A stretch of 64,000 nucleotides of DNA from Tenacibaculum sp. SG-28 (GTDB lineage: Bacteria > Bacteroidota > Bacteroidia > Flavobacteriales > Flavobacteriaceae): the NCBI RefSeq assembly GCF_002954385.1, contig NZ_MQVY01000001.1:162892-226891 (forward strand). The letters run 5' to 3'. The position numbers were made by a program, and so were the translations under genes. Within the stretch, counting starts at the first letter, position 1. Each line of letters starts with the position of its first letter. This document shows, piece by piece, positions 18,770 to 29,265 of the stretch. The notes beneath the pieces were generated by a model. The model ran no database searches and was not told the origin of the DNA. It saw only the letters and a program-made list of their open reading frames with translations.

Positions 18770-19824
18770 ATGATACAAACCGATATACTAATTATAGGTG
18801 CAGGACCAACAGGGTTGTTTACGGTATTCGAAGCTGGGTTATTGAAGTTGCGTTGCCATCTAATAGACGCACTTCCACAACCAGGTGGGCAGTGCTCTGA
18901 AATATATCCCAAAAAACCTATTTACGATATCCCAGCATATCCTGAAATTTTAGCTGGGGATTTAACTAAAAATTTACTGGAACAAATAAAGCAATTTGAA
19001 CCCGGTTTCACCCTTGGAGAAAGAGCAGATACCATCGAGAAACTATCGGATGGAACTTTTATCGTAACGACCAATAAAGGAACGAAGCACCATGCACCGG
19101 TAGTGGCTATTGCTGGAGGATTGGGAAGTTTTGAGCCACGAAAACCAAAATTAGAAGACCTAACTAGATTTGAAGATAATGCGTTGCCTATATGATAAAA
19201 GATCCGGAGATATATAGGAATAAAAATGTGGTTATCGCTGGTGGTGGAGATTCTGCTCTAGATTGGTCTATTTACCTTACCGATGTTGCTAAGTCCGTGA
19301 CACTCATTCACAGAAGAAATGAATTTCGAGGTGCTTTAGATTCTGTAGAAAAAGTACAAGAACTTAAAAACCTTGGGAAAATATCTTTAATTACACCAGC
19401 AGAGGTAATAGCATTAGTAGGTGAAACTAAACTTACCGGTATAATTGTTGAAAAGAAAGAGGAGTCTCCTAAATTACTAGACACCGATCATTTTATTCCT
19501 TTATTTGGTTTAGCACCAAAGTTAGGTCCCATAGCTAATTGGGGCTTAGAAATTGAAAAAAATGCAATTAAAGTAAACAATGCCTTAGACTATCAAACCA
19601 ATATACCAGGAGTATATGCTATTGGTGATGTGAATACCTACCCCGGTAAATTGAAATTAATATTATGTGGTTTTCACGAAGCTACATTGATGTGTCAGAG
19701 TGCCTATCAAAAAATATACCCCAATAAAAAATATGTAATGAAGTATACCACCGTAGGTGGAGTAGAAGGATTTGATGGTTCTAAAAAAGAAGCGCCAAAA
19801 CCAGTGGTAAAAGCTATTGAATAA
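18770..19824 (+). CDS. Thioredoxin-reductase-like ferredoxin-NADP+ reductase (frameshifted)
   Basis: This reads as one flavoenzyme of about 351 residues. The first part holds the FAD loop LIIGAGPTGLFTVFEAG and PGGQCSEIYPKKPIYDIPAYP. The second holds the NADPH loop VVIAGGGDSALDW, HRRNEFRGA and the C-terminal FAD motif AIGDVNTYPGK. The redox CXXC of true thioredoxin reductases is absent, as in TrxR-like FNRs. It probably carries electrons from NADPH to the ferredoxin in the next gene and so to the sulfite reductase. The frame breaks near 19188-19191 (GCCTATATG); one extra base before ATATG restores NALP-YMIKDPEIYRNK. Confidence 0.88.
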
Positions 19825-20156
19825 TGGAACAAGATGTAGTACTTAAAATAAAAGACAGAGCGGGTGTAACCCATAAGATTCTTGCGCCAACGGATATGGC
19901 AATGAATCTCATGGAGGTTATACGATCGTTCGAATTAGCACCTGAAGGAACCATCGGTATTTGTGGGGGAATGGCAATGTGTGCATCTTGTCAGTGTTAT
20001 GTAACCTCGATACATGAGTTGCCAGAAAAAAGCGAGGAGGAGGATGCTATGCTAGCAGAAGCATTCGATGTGAAAGTCAATAGTAGATTAGGATGTCAAA
20101 TACAAATTACGCCTTTATTACAGGGATTAGAAGTAGAATTAGCTCCAGAAAGTTAA
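19824..20156 (+). CDS. 2Fe-2S ferredoxin
   Basis: A 110-residue vertebrate/putidaredoxin-type ferredoxin. Cluster ligands are in CGGMAMCASCQCY (about 48-60) and a later single Cys in SRLGCQIQITP (about 91-101). LAPEGTIGICGG precedes the cluster loop as in the family. Its ATG overlaps the stop of the reductase gene by one base, so the two are translationally coupled and very likely redox partners feeding the sulfite reductase. Confidence 0.92.
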   Translation: MEQDVVLKIKDRAGVTHKILAPTDMAMNLMEVIRSFELAPEGTIGICGGMAMCASCQCYVTSIHELPEKSEEEDAMLAEAFDVKVNSRLGCQIQITPLLQGLEVELAPES

Positions 20157-20162
20157 GTAAAT

Positions 20163-20906
20163 ATGAAATTTAAAAATTTTGATTTGTCTTTAAAAGACGA
20201 TGTAGCGAGTTTTACCAGCGCGCTTTTAAACCATTTATTTAAAAGTGCTATTGCTAGTGATACTGCTACTCTAGAAAAGCAATTTGTTTCGATTCTTGAA
20301 ATTTTAGAGGTCTCAAATAGAGGAGGTATTTGGACTGCATATAAGAGAGAGCTTTATACGATTCGAATGATGCTAGATAAGGATGCCAAAGCTTTTCTGA
20401 ATTCCGATCCTGCTTGTAAAAGTTTGCAAGAAGTATATCTTGCGTATCCGGGGTTTCATGCCATTGCTATTTATAGATTGAGTCATTTTTTATACCAAAA
20501 AAGTATTCCGATTTTACCGAGAATGATGAGTGAATATGCCCATAGTACTACCGGAGCAGATATCCATCCTGGCGCTGTAATTGGTACCTCATTTTTTATA
20601 GATCACGCTACAGGAATTGTTATTGGAGAAACTACCGTAATTGAAAATAATGTAAAAATATTTCAAGGAGTAACTCTGGGGGGAATTCAAGTTAAAAAAG
20701 AACTAGCAACAGTAAAAAGACATCCTACTATAAAAAGTAATGTTACAATTTACGCGAATGCAACCATATTGGGGGGAGACGTGGTTATTGGAAAAGATTG
20801 CATTATTGGAGCCAATGTATGTATTGTAAACTCTATCGAGCGAGGAACTATTGTTACCTGTGAATATGAAAATAAATTAACTCTGAGAAAATCTTATGCC
20901 GTATGA
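20163..20906 (+). CDS. Serine O-acetyltransferase
   Basis: A 247-residue CysE/EpsC-type serine acetyltransferase. It makes O-acetylserine, the acceptor for sulfide. It has a helical N-terminal domain to about 130, then hexapeptide-repeat beta-helix: GADIHPGAVIGTSFFIDHATGIVIGETTVI (shown in part; catalytic His in DHATG) and KIFQGVTLGGI. The C-terminal tail is short. It is located six bases after the ferredoxin and overlaps the cysteine synthase start by four bases (ATGA), so the two steps of cysteine synthesis are coupled. Confidence 0.92.
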   Translation: MKFKNFDLSLKDDVASFTSALLNHLFKSAIASDTATLEKQFVSILEILEVSNRGGIWTAYKRELYTIRMMLDKDAKAFLNSDPACKSLQEVYLAYPGFHAIAIYRLSHFLYQKSIPILPRMMSEYAHSTTGADIHPGAVIGTSFFIDHATGIVIGETTVIENNVKIFQGVTLGGIQVKKELATVKRHPTIKSNVTIYANATILGGDVVIGKDCIIGANVCIVNSIERGTIVTCEYENKLTLRKSYAV

Positions 20907-21813
20907 CTTTGATGAAAACACAAACAATGAAAACTAAAACCATAACCGATAGCATAGGAAACACTCCATTAGTGGAGATTTCCTCTATATTTCAAAAAAA
21001 GGATGTAAAAATTTTATTAAAACTTGAAGGCAATAATCCTGGTGGTAGTGTAAAAGATCGCGCTGCATTTCATATGATAGCCTCTGCCATAGCTAGGAAA
21101 AATATTAAAAAAGGAGACTATTTAGTAGAAGCTACCAGTGGAAATACAGGGATAGCTTTAGCGTTAATGGCTAAGGTTCTCGGTGTTAATATGGTTTTAG
21201 TAATGCCAGAAAACGCAACCGTAGAACGCATTAAAACGATGCGGTCTTATGGTGCGGAAGTAATTTTAACCTCTGCCGATAAAGGTATAGAGGGTTCACG
21301 GGATAAAGCAATGGAACTTCGTTATAAAAAAGGCTACTTTATGCTCAATCAATTTGAAAATAACGATAACTGGAAAGCGCATTACCAAACAACAGGCCCC
21401 GAAATATGGAACGATACAGCTGGTCAGGTTACGCATTTTGTTTCCGCTATGGGTACCACTGGAACAATCATGGGTGTATCTAGTTTTTTAAAAGAAAAAA
21501 ATAGTGCCATTCAAATAATAGGAGCACAACCATCCGAGGGTTCTAGAATTCCCGGTATTCGAAGATGGTCTCCCGAGTATATTCCTAAAATTTTGATCGT
21601 AATAAAGTAGATCAAATAGAAGAGGTAAGCAAAGAGCAAGCGATTCATGCCACCAGAAAATTAGCGAATGAGGAAGGGATACTTGCAGGAATGAGTAGTG
21701 GAGGTGCTTTACATATCGCTATTGAACTTGCCAAGAAAATCGATAAAGGTGTGATTGTAGCAATTGTTTGTGATCGAGGAGATCGATATTTGTCTTCTGA
21801 ATTATATGCCTAA
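20903..21813 (+). CDS. cysM: Cysteine synthase (frameshifted)
   Basis: This reads as a PLP O-acetylserine (thiol)-lyase of about 303 residues, closest in style to CysM. The PLP lysine is in NPGGSVKDRAAF (about 49-60), TSGNTGIALA follows, and AMGTTGTIMGVS is the phosphate loop. The frame breaks in the T4 run at 21591-21594: one extra T changes the tail from ILIVIK to IFDRNKVDQIEE and continues to GILAGMSSGGALHIA and VIVAIVCDRGDRYLSSELYA, ending at 21813. Starts at 20903, 20912 and 20927 are all in frame; 20903 overlaps the upstream stop. The last gene of the cys operon. Confidence 0.88.
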
Positions 21814-21833
21814 AATAAAATATATGCAAAGTA

Positions 21834-21864
21834 TTGTAGGTTAATAAAAAATACAATATGTTTG
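21834..21864 (+). promoter_or_regulatory. Bacteroidota-type promoter of the metH-metF unit
   Basis: TTG at 21834-21836 and TATGTTTG at 21857-21864 are 20 bases apart, a good -33/-7 pair. It lies 21 bases after cysM and 26 before the SAM riboswitch, so metH-metF has its own SAM-controlled transcript. Confidence 0.75.
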
Positions 21865-21889
21865 CCACTTAGTTCATTAACTTCGTATA

Positions 21890-21989
21890 GTTATCAAGAA
21901 AGGTGGAGGGATTAGACCCTTTGAAACCTTAGCAACCCTTTGCGAAAGCAAAGAAGGTGCTACATTCTACTGTAATGCAGAGAGATAAC
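21890..21989 (+). promoter_or_regulatory. SAM-I (S-box) riboswitch aptamer upstream of metH
   Basis: The core nearly repeats the one at 5005: P1 GTTATC (21890-21895), AAGAAAGGTGGAGGGATTAG, ACCCTTTGAAACCTTAGCAA, hairpin TTTGCGAAAGCAAAG, AAGGTGCTACATTC, and the closing P1 strand GATAAC (21984-21989). Its target is the split methionine synthase and metF. Confidence 0.93.
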
Positions 21990-22011
21990 GAAAAGATTAT
22001 TACCTTCTCTT

Positions 22012-22044
22012 TTCCTGATAACTACACGTATAATTTATCAGGAA
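22012..22044 (+). promoter_or_regulatory. Start-codon-sequestering hairpin of metH (riboswitch expression platform)
   Basis: A perfect 10-bp inverted repeat, TTCCTGATAA (22012-22021) and TTATCAGGAA (22035-22044), ends on the A of the metH ATG. A second copy of the P1 closing strand GATAAC lies in its left arm (22017-22022), so the P1 5' strand could pair with either copy. This predicts translational control: SAM-bound aptamer leaves the hairpin free to hide the start. Confidence 0.6.
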
Positions 22045-23060
22045 TGCATACCATTTTTAAAGAAATACAAAAAAGAATATTAGTACTAGACGGTGCCATG
22101 GGAACCATGCTCCAAGAGTACAAATTTACCGAGGAAGATTTTAGAGGAGATCGATTTAAAGATTTTCCTATTGCCCTTCAAGGAAACAATGATTTACTCT
22201 CCATAACACAACCAGAAGCAGTAAAGGAAGTACACCGAAAATACTTCGCTGCAGGGGCTGATATTGTAGAAACCAATACCTTTTCAGGAACTACGATTGC
22301 CATGGCTGATTATCAAATGGAAGATTTGGTATATGAACTTAACTACACTGCCGCAAAATTAGCAAAAGAGGCAGCGGATGAATTTACCCAAAAAGAGCCA
22401 CATAAGCCAAGATTTGTAGCTGGTTCAATTGGTCCTACCAACAGAACTGCGAGTATGTCACCTGATGTTAATGATCCTGGCTATCGTGCAGTTACTTTTG
22501 AGGAACTACGCGTTGCTTATAAGCAACAAATTGAAGCACTCTTAGATGGTGGTGCTGATATTTTATTGGTGGAGACAATTTTTGATACACTTAATGCAAA
22601 AGCGGCATTATTTGCTATTGAGGAGGTGAAAGATGCGCGTAATATTACTATTCCTGTTATGGTTTCTGGTACTATTACAGATGCCTCAGGAAGAACACTT
22701 TCTGGGCAAACAGCAGAAGCATTTTTAATCTCGATTTCTCATATACCACTTTTATCTGTAGGTTTTAATTGTGCACTTGGTGCTAATTTATTACAACCAC
22801 ATCTCGAAGCTATCGCGTTTAAAACTCCGTTTGCTGTATCTGCGCATCCAAATGCAGGTTTGCCAAATGCATTCGGGGAATATGATGAAACTCCTGAGGA
22901 GACAGCCACACAGATTGAAGAATATCTCAAAAAAGGTCTGATTAATATTATAGGAGGGTGCTGCGGAACTACTCCAAAACACATTCAAGCTATTGCTGAA
23001 GTTACCAAAAAATACGAACCAAGAAAACTAGAAACTAGTTCAAAATCTGTCAAAATTTAG
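22044..23060 (+). CDS. metH: Methionine synthase, homocysteine-binding subunit (split MetH, N-terminal part)
   Basis: A 338-residue homocysteine S-methyltransferase domain starting [23 protein letters not shown]. The zinc site is formed by Cys in SVGFNCALG (about 226) and the [11 protein letters not shown] pair (about 303-304). It binds homocysteine as the zinc thiolate and takes a methyl group from cobalamin on the partner protein. An in-frame ATG at 21957 would put the start inside the riboswitch aptamer and adds 29 unconserved residues, so 22044 is chosen. The rest of MetH is the separate next gene, two bases after this stop. A split MetH is usual in this group. Confidence 0.9.
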   Translation: MHTIFKEIQKRILVLDGAMGTMLQEYKFTEEDFRGDRFKDFPIALQGNNDLLSITQPEAVKEVHRKYFAAGADIVETNTFSGTTIAMADYQMEDLVYELNYTAAKLAKEAADEFTQKEPHKPRFVAGSIGPTNRTASMSPDVNDPGYRAVTFEELRVAYKQQIEALLDGGADILLVETIFDTLNAKAALFAIEEVKDARNITIPVMVSGTITDASGRTLSGQTAEAFLISISHIPLLSVGFNCALGANLLQPHLEAIAFKTPFAVSAHPNAGLPNAFGEYDETPEETATQIEEYLKKGLINIIGGCCGTTPKHIQAIAEVTKKYEPRKLETSSKSVKI

Positions 23061-23062
23061 AA

Positions 23063-25737
23063 ATGATTAGTCAAAATAGATATATGAAATTGAGTGGTTT
23101 GGAACCATTACTAATTACTCCTGAAAGTAATTTTATTAATGTTGGTGAACGAACAAATGTTGCCGGTTCTCGCAAGTTTTTGAGGTTGATAAAAGAAGAA
23201 AAATACGAGGAAGCATTAGCCATTGCACGACACCAAGTAGATGGAGGTGCTCAAATTATTGATATCAATATGGACGACGGTTTGATCGATGGAAAAAAGG
23301 CTATGGTTCGTTTTTTAAATTTAATCGCTGCAGAACCAGATATTGCTCGAGTTCCCATAATGATTGATAGTTCTAAATGGGAGATTATAGAAGCTGGATT
23401 ACAAGTTGTACAAGGGAAGGCGGTGGTGAACTCTATTTCTCTAAAAGAGGGAGAGGAGAACTTTATATGGGAGGCAACCCAAATTAAAAGGTATGGCGCT
23501 GCAGTAGTGGTTATGGCTTTTGATGAGGTAGGACAAGCAGATACGTTTCAAAGAAGGATTGAAATAGCAGAGCGTTCGTACCGAATACTAGTAGATAAAG
23601 TAAAGTTTCCATCGGAAGATATAATTTTCGATTTGAATATTTTTCCGGTTGCGACCGGTATGGAAGAACATCGAAGAAATGCAATTGATTTTATAGAGGC
23701 TACTCGATGGGTGCGTCAAAATTTACCTAATGTAAGTGTAAGTGGTGGAGTAAGTAATGTGTCCTTCTCATTTCGTGGAAACAATACTGTAAGAGAGGCA
23801 ATGCACTCTGTATTTTTGTACTATGCGATCCAAGCAGGTATGAATATTGGAATCGTCAACCCGGCGATGCTAGAAGTTTACGATGATATTCCTCCGGCTT
23901 TATTAGAACATATTGAAGATGTAATATTAGATAGAAGAGACGATGCAACAGAACGCTTACTAGATTTCGCAGAAACCGTAAAAGGAAAGAAAAAAGAGGA
24001 GGATGGAAAAGCTCTTGCATGGAGAGAATTACCACTACAAGAACGAATTACACATGCTCTTGTTAAAGGAATAGATACCTATATTATAGAGGATGCAGAG
24101 GAAGCAAGGCTAAGTGTGTCTGCTCCTATAGCGGTTATAGAAGGTCATTTAATGATTGGTATGAATGTAGTAGGTGACTTATTTGGAGTAGGGAAAATGT
24201 TTTTACCACAAGTAGTGAAGTCTGCACGAGTAATGAAGAAAGCTGTAGGCTATTTAAATCCATTTATAGAGGCTACAAAAAGTGCATCGCAAAAGGCTTT
24301 GGGAAGAATTTTGATGGCTACCGTAAAAGGCGACGTTCACGATATTGGAAAAAATATAGTGAGTGTGGTTTTAGGATGTAACAATTATGAGATAATTGAT
24401 CTAGGGGTAATGGTTCCTCCGGAAAAAATTATTGCCACTGCAAAGGAACAGAATGTAGATGCTATTGGCTCAGTGGTTTAATCACTCCCTCTTTAGATGA
24501 GATGGTTTATTTAGCAAAAGAGATGCAAAGACAAAATTTTAAGATCCCGCTATTGATTGGCGGAGCAACTACCTCAAAAGCACATACGGCTGTAAAAATA
24601 GATACCCAGTATAGAAACGCAGTAGTTCATGTAAACGATGCATCTCGAGCTGTTACTGTTGTAGGAGATTTATTAAATAAAAATACTCAGAAAGAATATG
24701 TTGGAAAACTTAAAAAAGATTATGAAACGTTTCGCGATAAGTTTTTAAAACGAGGTAAACAAAAACAATACATTACATTAGAAGCGGCAAGAGAACGTCG
24801 TTTTAAAATTGATTGGAATACGTCAAAAATACATAAACCAAAGGAGCTTGGTATTCAAAAATTAGAGCAAGTAAGCTTAAAAGAATTGGTCCCTTTTTTT
24901 GATTGGAGTCCTTTTTTTAGGTCTTGGGATTTACACGGAAAATTTCCTGAGATTTTAGAGGATGATGTCGTTGGAGAACAAGCCTCTAGTTTATACAGAG
25001 ATGCACAAATTATACTACAAGAAATAGTAGATCATAAGCTATTGAAAGCCAAGTCAATTTTTGGGTTATTTGAGGCAAACAGTACTAAGGAAGACGATAT
25101 AATTGTAAAAAGGAAAGGAAAAGCGATAGCAGTTTTTAGAACACTTCGACAGCAATTAAAAAAGAGAGAAGACAAGCCTAGTATTGCTTTGTCGGATTTT
25201 ATTACCCCTGAAAACCTCGGAACAACAGATTACATAGGCGCTTTCTGTACTGCTATTTTTGGAGCCGATGTACTGGCACAAAAGTTTAAAGACACAGATG
25301 ACGATTATAACGCGATTATGGTACAAGCGATTGCAGATCGATTTGCAGAAGCATTTGCGGAGTACCTACACCATAGAATACGAACCAAACATTGGGGGTA
25401 TGCTGTGGATGAAAATCTCTCTAATGCCGCTTTAATTTCAGAAAGTTATACTGGTATTCGACCAGCACCAGGATATCCTGCTTGCCCTGATCATCTCGAA
25501 AAAGAGACCATATGGGAATTATTGGAAGTAGAAAAACAGATCGGTGTAACATTAACCGAAAGTTTAGCAATGTGGCCTGCTGCAGCTGTGTCGGGGTACT
25601 ATTTCGCCAATGAAGAAGCCAAGTATTTTGGGCTAGGTAAAATAACCGATGATCAAGTTAGAGATTATGCAAATAGAAAAAATATTTCCTTGGAGAAAGC
25701 AAGAAAATGGCTGCATCCGAATATTACAGAAATTTAA
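23063..25737 (+). CDS. metH: Methionine synthase, folate/B12/activation subunit (split MetH, frameshifted)
   Basis: This reads as about 891 residues: a pterin-binding domain ([14 protein letters not shown], about 27-40; [11 protein letters not shown]), a B12-binding module with the cobalt-ligand histidine in [10 protein letters not shown] (about 424-433), and the SAM-dependent reactivation domain with [12 protein letters not shown] near the end. It carries the methyl group from methyl-tetrahydrofolate through cobalamin to the homocysteine subunit. The frame breaks at 24467-24471: one extra C in GGCTC makes [16 protein letters not shown] and joins the two parts, inside the B12 fold. The domain set and length are otherwise normal. 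Confidence 0.9.
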
Positions 25738-26004
25738 CACTAGAAATGAAGACATGTACATAGAATTAATGCCTAGTAGCGGTAAAATAGTACACAACTA
25801 TCCTGTAACTAAAAAGGAGATTGCTAGGCAAGTTACTAAAGAATATTATTGAAAAAAATGTCAAATATTAAAAATTCAATCTGAAAGTGAAGATTGTGTT
25901 TTGATGAATTATAGGGATGCGATAGGGATGCATTGGAAGAATACAATGAGTTTTCAAACTAAGAGAAACGAATAATTTAAAACGAATTAGCCGAACATAA
26001 ACTA

Positions 26005-26961
26005 ATGAAAGTTACCGAACATTTAGAGAAAGCAAAGGGGAGTACTTTGTTTTCCTTCGAAATAGTACCGCCACAAAAGGGGCAAAATATTCAAGAGTTA
26101 TACGATAATATTGATCCCCTTATGGAGTTTAAGCCTCCTTTTATCGATGTAACCACATCTAGGGAAGAGTATGTTTATATTCCCAAAGAAAATGGTTTAT
26201 TGGATAAAAAAATAACCCGCATGCGTCCTGGAACTGTTGGGATATGTGCTTCGTTAAAATACAAATATAATGTAGATGCCATCCCACATGTTTTATGTGG
26301 AGGATTTACTAAAGAAGAGACAGAATATGTCTTGGTAGATTGTCATTATTTAGGTTTGGATAATGTGATGGCGCTTCGAGGTGATGCCAGAAAAGACCAA
26401 CAATACTTTGAAGCTTCCAATGGGGGAAACAGGTATGCTACCGATTTGGTAAAGCAAATTAACGATTTAAATAAAGGAAAGTATTTACATGAAATCATAG
26501 AGACTCCCTATAAGGCCAACTTTTGTGTTGGGGTTGCGGGCTACCCAGAGAAGCACCTTGAATCCCCTAGTTTAGAGAGTGACTTAAAGCGACTAAAGGA
26601 AAAGGTAGCAGCAGGAGCAGACTATGTTGTAACGCAAATGTTTTTTGACAATCAGAAGTATTTTAACTTTGTTAAAAAAGCACGGGAGATGGGTATCGAT
26701 GTTCCTATCATTCCGGGAATTAAGCCAATAGCGGTTAAAAGACACTTGCAAGTTTTACCACAGATTTTCAGATTAGATCTTCCACAAGATTTAGTGAATG
26801 CAATTGAAGCTTGTAGGCACAATAAAGAAATACGGCAGGTGGGAATAGAATGGGCTATTCAGCAAAGTAAGGAACTCATTGAAGCTGGGGTTCCAGTAGT
26901 GCATTATTATTCTATGGGGAAATCGAGTAATATCAAAGCTATAGCCAAAGAATTGTTTTAA
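26005..26961 (+). CDS. metF: Methylenetetrahydrofolate reductase
   Basis: A 318-residue TIM-barrel flavoprotein reducing methylene-THF to methyl-THF, the methyl donor for MetH. FSFEIVPPQKGQNIQELYDNI (start of the family fold, catalytic Glu in FEIVPP), NVMALRGDAR (about 119-128), FCVGVAGYPEKH (about 174-185) and GADYVVTQMFFDNQ (about 206-219) are diagnostic. It lies 267 bases after metH; this gap (25738-26004) shows no terminator and only a 32-codon ORF without support. It is therefore probably under the same SAM riboswitch. Confidence 0.94.
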   Translation: MKVTEHLEKAKGSTLFSFEIVPPQKGQNIQELYDNIDPLMEFKPPFIDVTTSREEYVYIPKENGLLDKKITRMRPGTVGICASLKYKYNVDAIPHVLCGGFTKEETEYVLVDCHYLGLDNVMALRGDARKDQQYFEASNGGNRYATDLVKQINDLNKGKYLHEIIETPYKANFCVGVAGYPEKHLESPSLESDLKRLKEKVAAGADYVVTQMFFDNQKYFNFVKKAREMGIDVPIIPGIKPIAVKRHLQVLPQIFRLDLPQDLVNAIEACRHNKEIRQVGIEWAIQQSKELIEAGVPVVHYYSMGKSSNIKAIAKELF

Positions 26962-27361
26962 GTATGCATCATTTTAGGCAATGTGTCTCTTGGCAGGAAA
27001 ATAATTGAAACAGGGCTTTTACGTATGGCTAGAAACAAAAACTTCGATAAGAATATTTAAAATACCTAACACGAGGTTTAGTATAACAAAAATATCGTGT
27101 CTACATTGCGTATAGCTTTCTGTACTATTGCATCTTTTTCTAAAACTAAGCCAATGTAAAATAGGGTGTGTTTGAAAAAGTACTTGTCCACGTTGCATTC
27201 TCGCATGTTTAAGTACCTCAAGAAGTAATTGTACCATACTAATTTATCCTTAGTTTTTATAAATCTGGTTATTAACTTGTTAAAGCAAAAAGATCTTTGT
27301 ATTTTTAGTATAAACAAAATATTTTTTCGCCTTAAATATGTACATTATAATTTAATACCCA
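26962..27361. other. Intergenic region without a recognised gene
   Basis: About 400 bases between metF and the DUF1254 gene. Short minus-strand ORFs exist (27019-27237 and 27078-27317). The second reads in places like real protein (FLRYLNMRECNVDKYF, GLVLEKDAIVQKAIRNVD) but matches nothing I know and has no promoter or partner. It may be a remnant. No RNA hairpin stands out. Confidence 0.4.
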
Positions 27362-28441
27362 ATGAAGAAAATCTTTATACTTATAGCGGTATTTACCGTA
27401 ACACTATTTTCCTGTAAAACGGAAAAAAATGCAGCACCAAATACAGGGCCAGAATCGAAGTCTATTACAAAGGTTACCTCAGGTAACGCCATAACTCCAT
27501 TAACGGATGAAAATTTTGCACTTGCAGAGACGCAAATGATTTTTGCAAAATACGTAAAAGATATTGCTAAAGTAACCCAAACCAATGGTGTTGGTGTCTT
27601 TATGCATAATAAAAAGGCTGCAAATCCTAAAGATACCACTGTAGTGCGTATTAATTTTGATACAAAATACTCTATTGCCATTTTAGATTTAAAAGAAGAT
27701 GCCATATTAACGATGCCGGAAACGAACGGGCGCTATCAGAGTGCATGGTTTATTACCGAAGAACATTATAATCCAATGGCAATAAACGCTCCAGGGACTT
27801 ATAAAATTAGTCAAGATAATATAGGAGCACGATATGTCATGTTAGTGGTTCGAACACAAGTCAATATGGAAGATCCAAATGATCTTACTACAGTATCCGA
27901 ATTACAAGACCAATTACGATTAAAGCAAAAAGATAGAGGAGTATATGAGGTAAGCAATAGATGGGACAGAGAAAAAGTTTTGGAAATGCGAAAAAAATAC
28001 CAGGCATTAACGATCCAAAAAAATATTACCTCCGATAAGATGTTTGGGAAAAAGGGAGAAACAACGCTAGAAAATCACAATGCTGGGGTTTCAACAGGTT
28101 GGGGTGGTATGACGCCGCAACAAGCAGTATATCCAAATTTTAAGCCCAAAAACTCTAAACCTGCTATGCTAGTTTTAAAAGAGGTGCCGGTAGATGCGTT
28201 TTGGTCGATAACCGTTTATGACGCTGGAGGATTTGTGAATGGCGAAAAATTTAATATTAATAGTTCTTTCGCGAAACCTAATGATAAAGGTGAATTTATC
28301 ATACATTTTGGTGGGGATACTTCTGCCGATAATTATCTCGATATTTTTGATGGATGGAATTTTATTCTGCGAATGTACGAACCAACAGATGCTTATTTTA
28401 ATGGTACGTGGCAGGTTCCAGAATTAATACAGGCAGAATAG
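27362..28441 (+). CDS. DUF1254/DUF1214 domain lipoprotein
   Basis: A 359-residue protein. The N-terminus MKKIFILIAVFTVTLFSC is a lipoprotein signal with lipobox LFSC, so it is membrane-anchored outside the cytoplasm. The first half matches DUF1254 (MHNKKAANPKDTTVVRINFDTKYS, DLKEDAILTMPETNGRYQSAWFI). The C-terminal part matches DUF1214 (FWSITVYDAGGFVNGEKFNINSS, DGWNFILRMYEPTDAYFNGTWQVPE). These two domains commonly occur together in uncharacterised exported proteins. Nothing nearby suggests a pathway, and it is followed by its own terminator, so it is probably monocistronic. Confidence 0.85.
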   Translation: MKKIFILIAVFTVTLFSCKTEKNAAPNTGPESKSITKVTSGNAITPLTDENFALAETQMIFAKYVKDIAKVTQTNGVGVFMHNKKAANPKDTTVVRINFDTKYSIAILDLKEDAILTMPETNGRYQSAWFITEEHYNPMAINAPGTYKISQDNIGARYVMLVVRTQVNMEDPNDLTTVSELQDQLRLKQKDRGVYEVSNRWDREKVLEMRKKYQALTIQKNITSDKMFGKKGETTLENHNAGVSTGWGGMTPQQAVYPNFKPKNSKPAMLVLKEVPVDAFWSITVYDAGGFVNGEKFNINSSFAKPNDKGEFIIHFGGDTSADNYLDIFDGWNFILRMYEPTDAYFNGTWQVPELIQAE

Positions 28442-28480
28442 TTTTGCGAGTAAATGCAATATTTTACACTAGTTAGAATA

Positions 28481-28513
28481 CATAAAAAACACCTGGTTTT
28501 AGGTGTTTTTATG
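28481..28513. terminator. Intrinsic terminator after the DUF1254 gene
   Basis: AAAAACACCT (28485-28494) pairs perfectly with AGGTGTTTTT (28501-28510) around GGTTTT. Flanking CAT/ATG extend it. It can work in both directions between two convergent genes. Confidence 0.8.
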
Positions 28514-28612
28514 TATAGATTCTTTACAGAAAGATAAAAGAGTGAGTGAAATTAAACAAGTATTGGGTACTCCCTCTGTTGCAATTAAATACTTTTTCGA
28601 ACCAAGGAATTC

Positions 28613-29032
28613 TTATTTAGTTCTCTTTTTTCCCATTACGTCTACTTTACCTCTTTTGGTCACTACCATGTTTCCAACAGAGTCGTAATCAATCTCTATT
28701 TTCTTTACTTTTACATCTCCTTTTGGAATAGAAAACGGATACGATGACATACCTTTGGTGAGTACTCCTGTTCCTTTTGGCTTAAATTCTTTGGAAGTTC
28801 CGTCCGATAAGAAAACTCGAACTTTTTTAATTTTTAAAGTTCCTTGGGTGCATCGAAATTTAATCTTATCTAAATTTTGACTTTTACTCCAAAGATCTAT
28901 CTTGTCTGTCTCTGCTTTGTATGATGCTGTTTTTGAGGTGATAACAAACCAGTTTTCGTCTTTGTCTTGTGCAGAAACATCATGCGTAATACAGGCAACT
29001 AAGAAAAGGGTAATAAACCATAATTTTTTCAT
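28613..29032 (-). CDS. Hypothetical secreted protein
   Basis: A 139-residue protein with a clear signal peptide (MKKLWFITLFLVACITHDVSA, likely cleaved after VSA). The mature part is beta-rich with alternating Lys and hydrophobic residues (IKIKKVRVFLSDGTSKEF, DVKVKKIEIDYDSVGN). No family is recognised; such small beta proteins are frequent in Flavobacteriaceae. It is a single gene facing the tRNA region. Confidence 0.7.
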   Translation of the reverse strand: MKKLWFITLFLVACITHDVSAQDKDENWFVITSKTASYKAETDKIDLWSKSQNLDKIKFRCTQGTLKIKKVRVFLSDGTSKEFKPKGTGVLTKGMSSYPFSIPKGDVKVKKIEIDYDSVGNMVVTKRGKVDVMGKKRTK

Positions 29033-29215
29033 GTTAATTAGCTATTTTATTTATTAATATATGATACCCCTAATATAGGATTAATTTTTTTACTATGTTT
29101 TTCTTTACCGAGAGAATTTTAAGAACTTGTATAGTTTATTGCTTGGTAGCTACTTGCTTTTGTGATTCCAAGAAATACACTGAATAAGGAAAGTTACCTT
29201 TAAAAAAATAGAACA

Positions 29216-29245
29216 AAAAAACGTACAAAAAATTGTACGTTTTTT
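29216..29245 (-). terminator. Terminator downstream of tRNA-Arg
   Basis: A 13-bp stem, AAAAAACGTACAA with TTGTACGTTTTTT, lies 20 bases past the 3' end of the minus-strand tRNA. Confidence 0.8.
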
Positions 29246-29265
29246 AAGATTGTAAGTATTATTTG

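Noticed and set aside
21957..22043. Longer metH with start at 21957
   Set aside because: It would begin inside the SAM aptamer, adds 29 residues with no family match, and 22044 is the end of the sequestering hairpin.
25754..25852. 32-codon ORF between metH and metF
   Set aside because: Very short, no start context or family match, and inside a transcribed gap.
27019..27317. Two overlapping minus-strand ORFs after metF
   Set aside because: Partly protein-like but no recognised family, no promoter and mutual overlap; kept only as a note on the gap.
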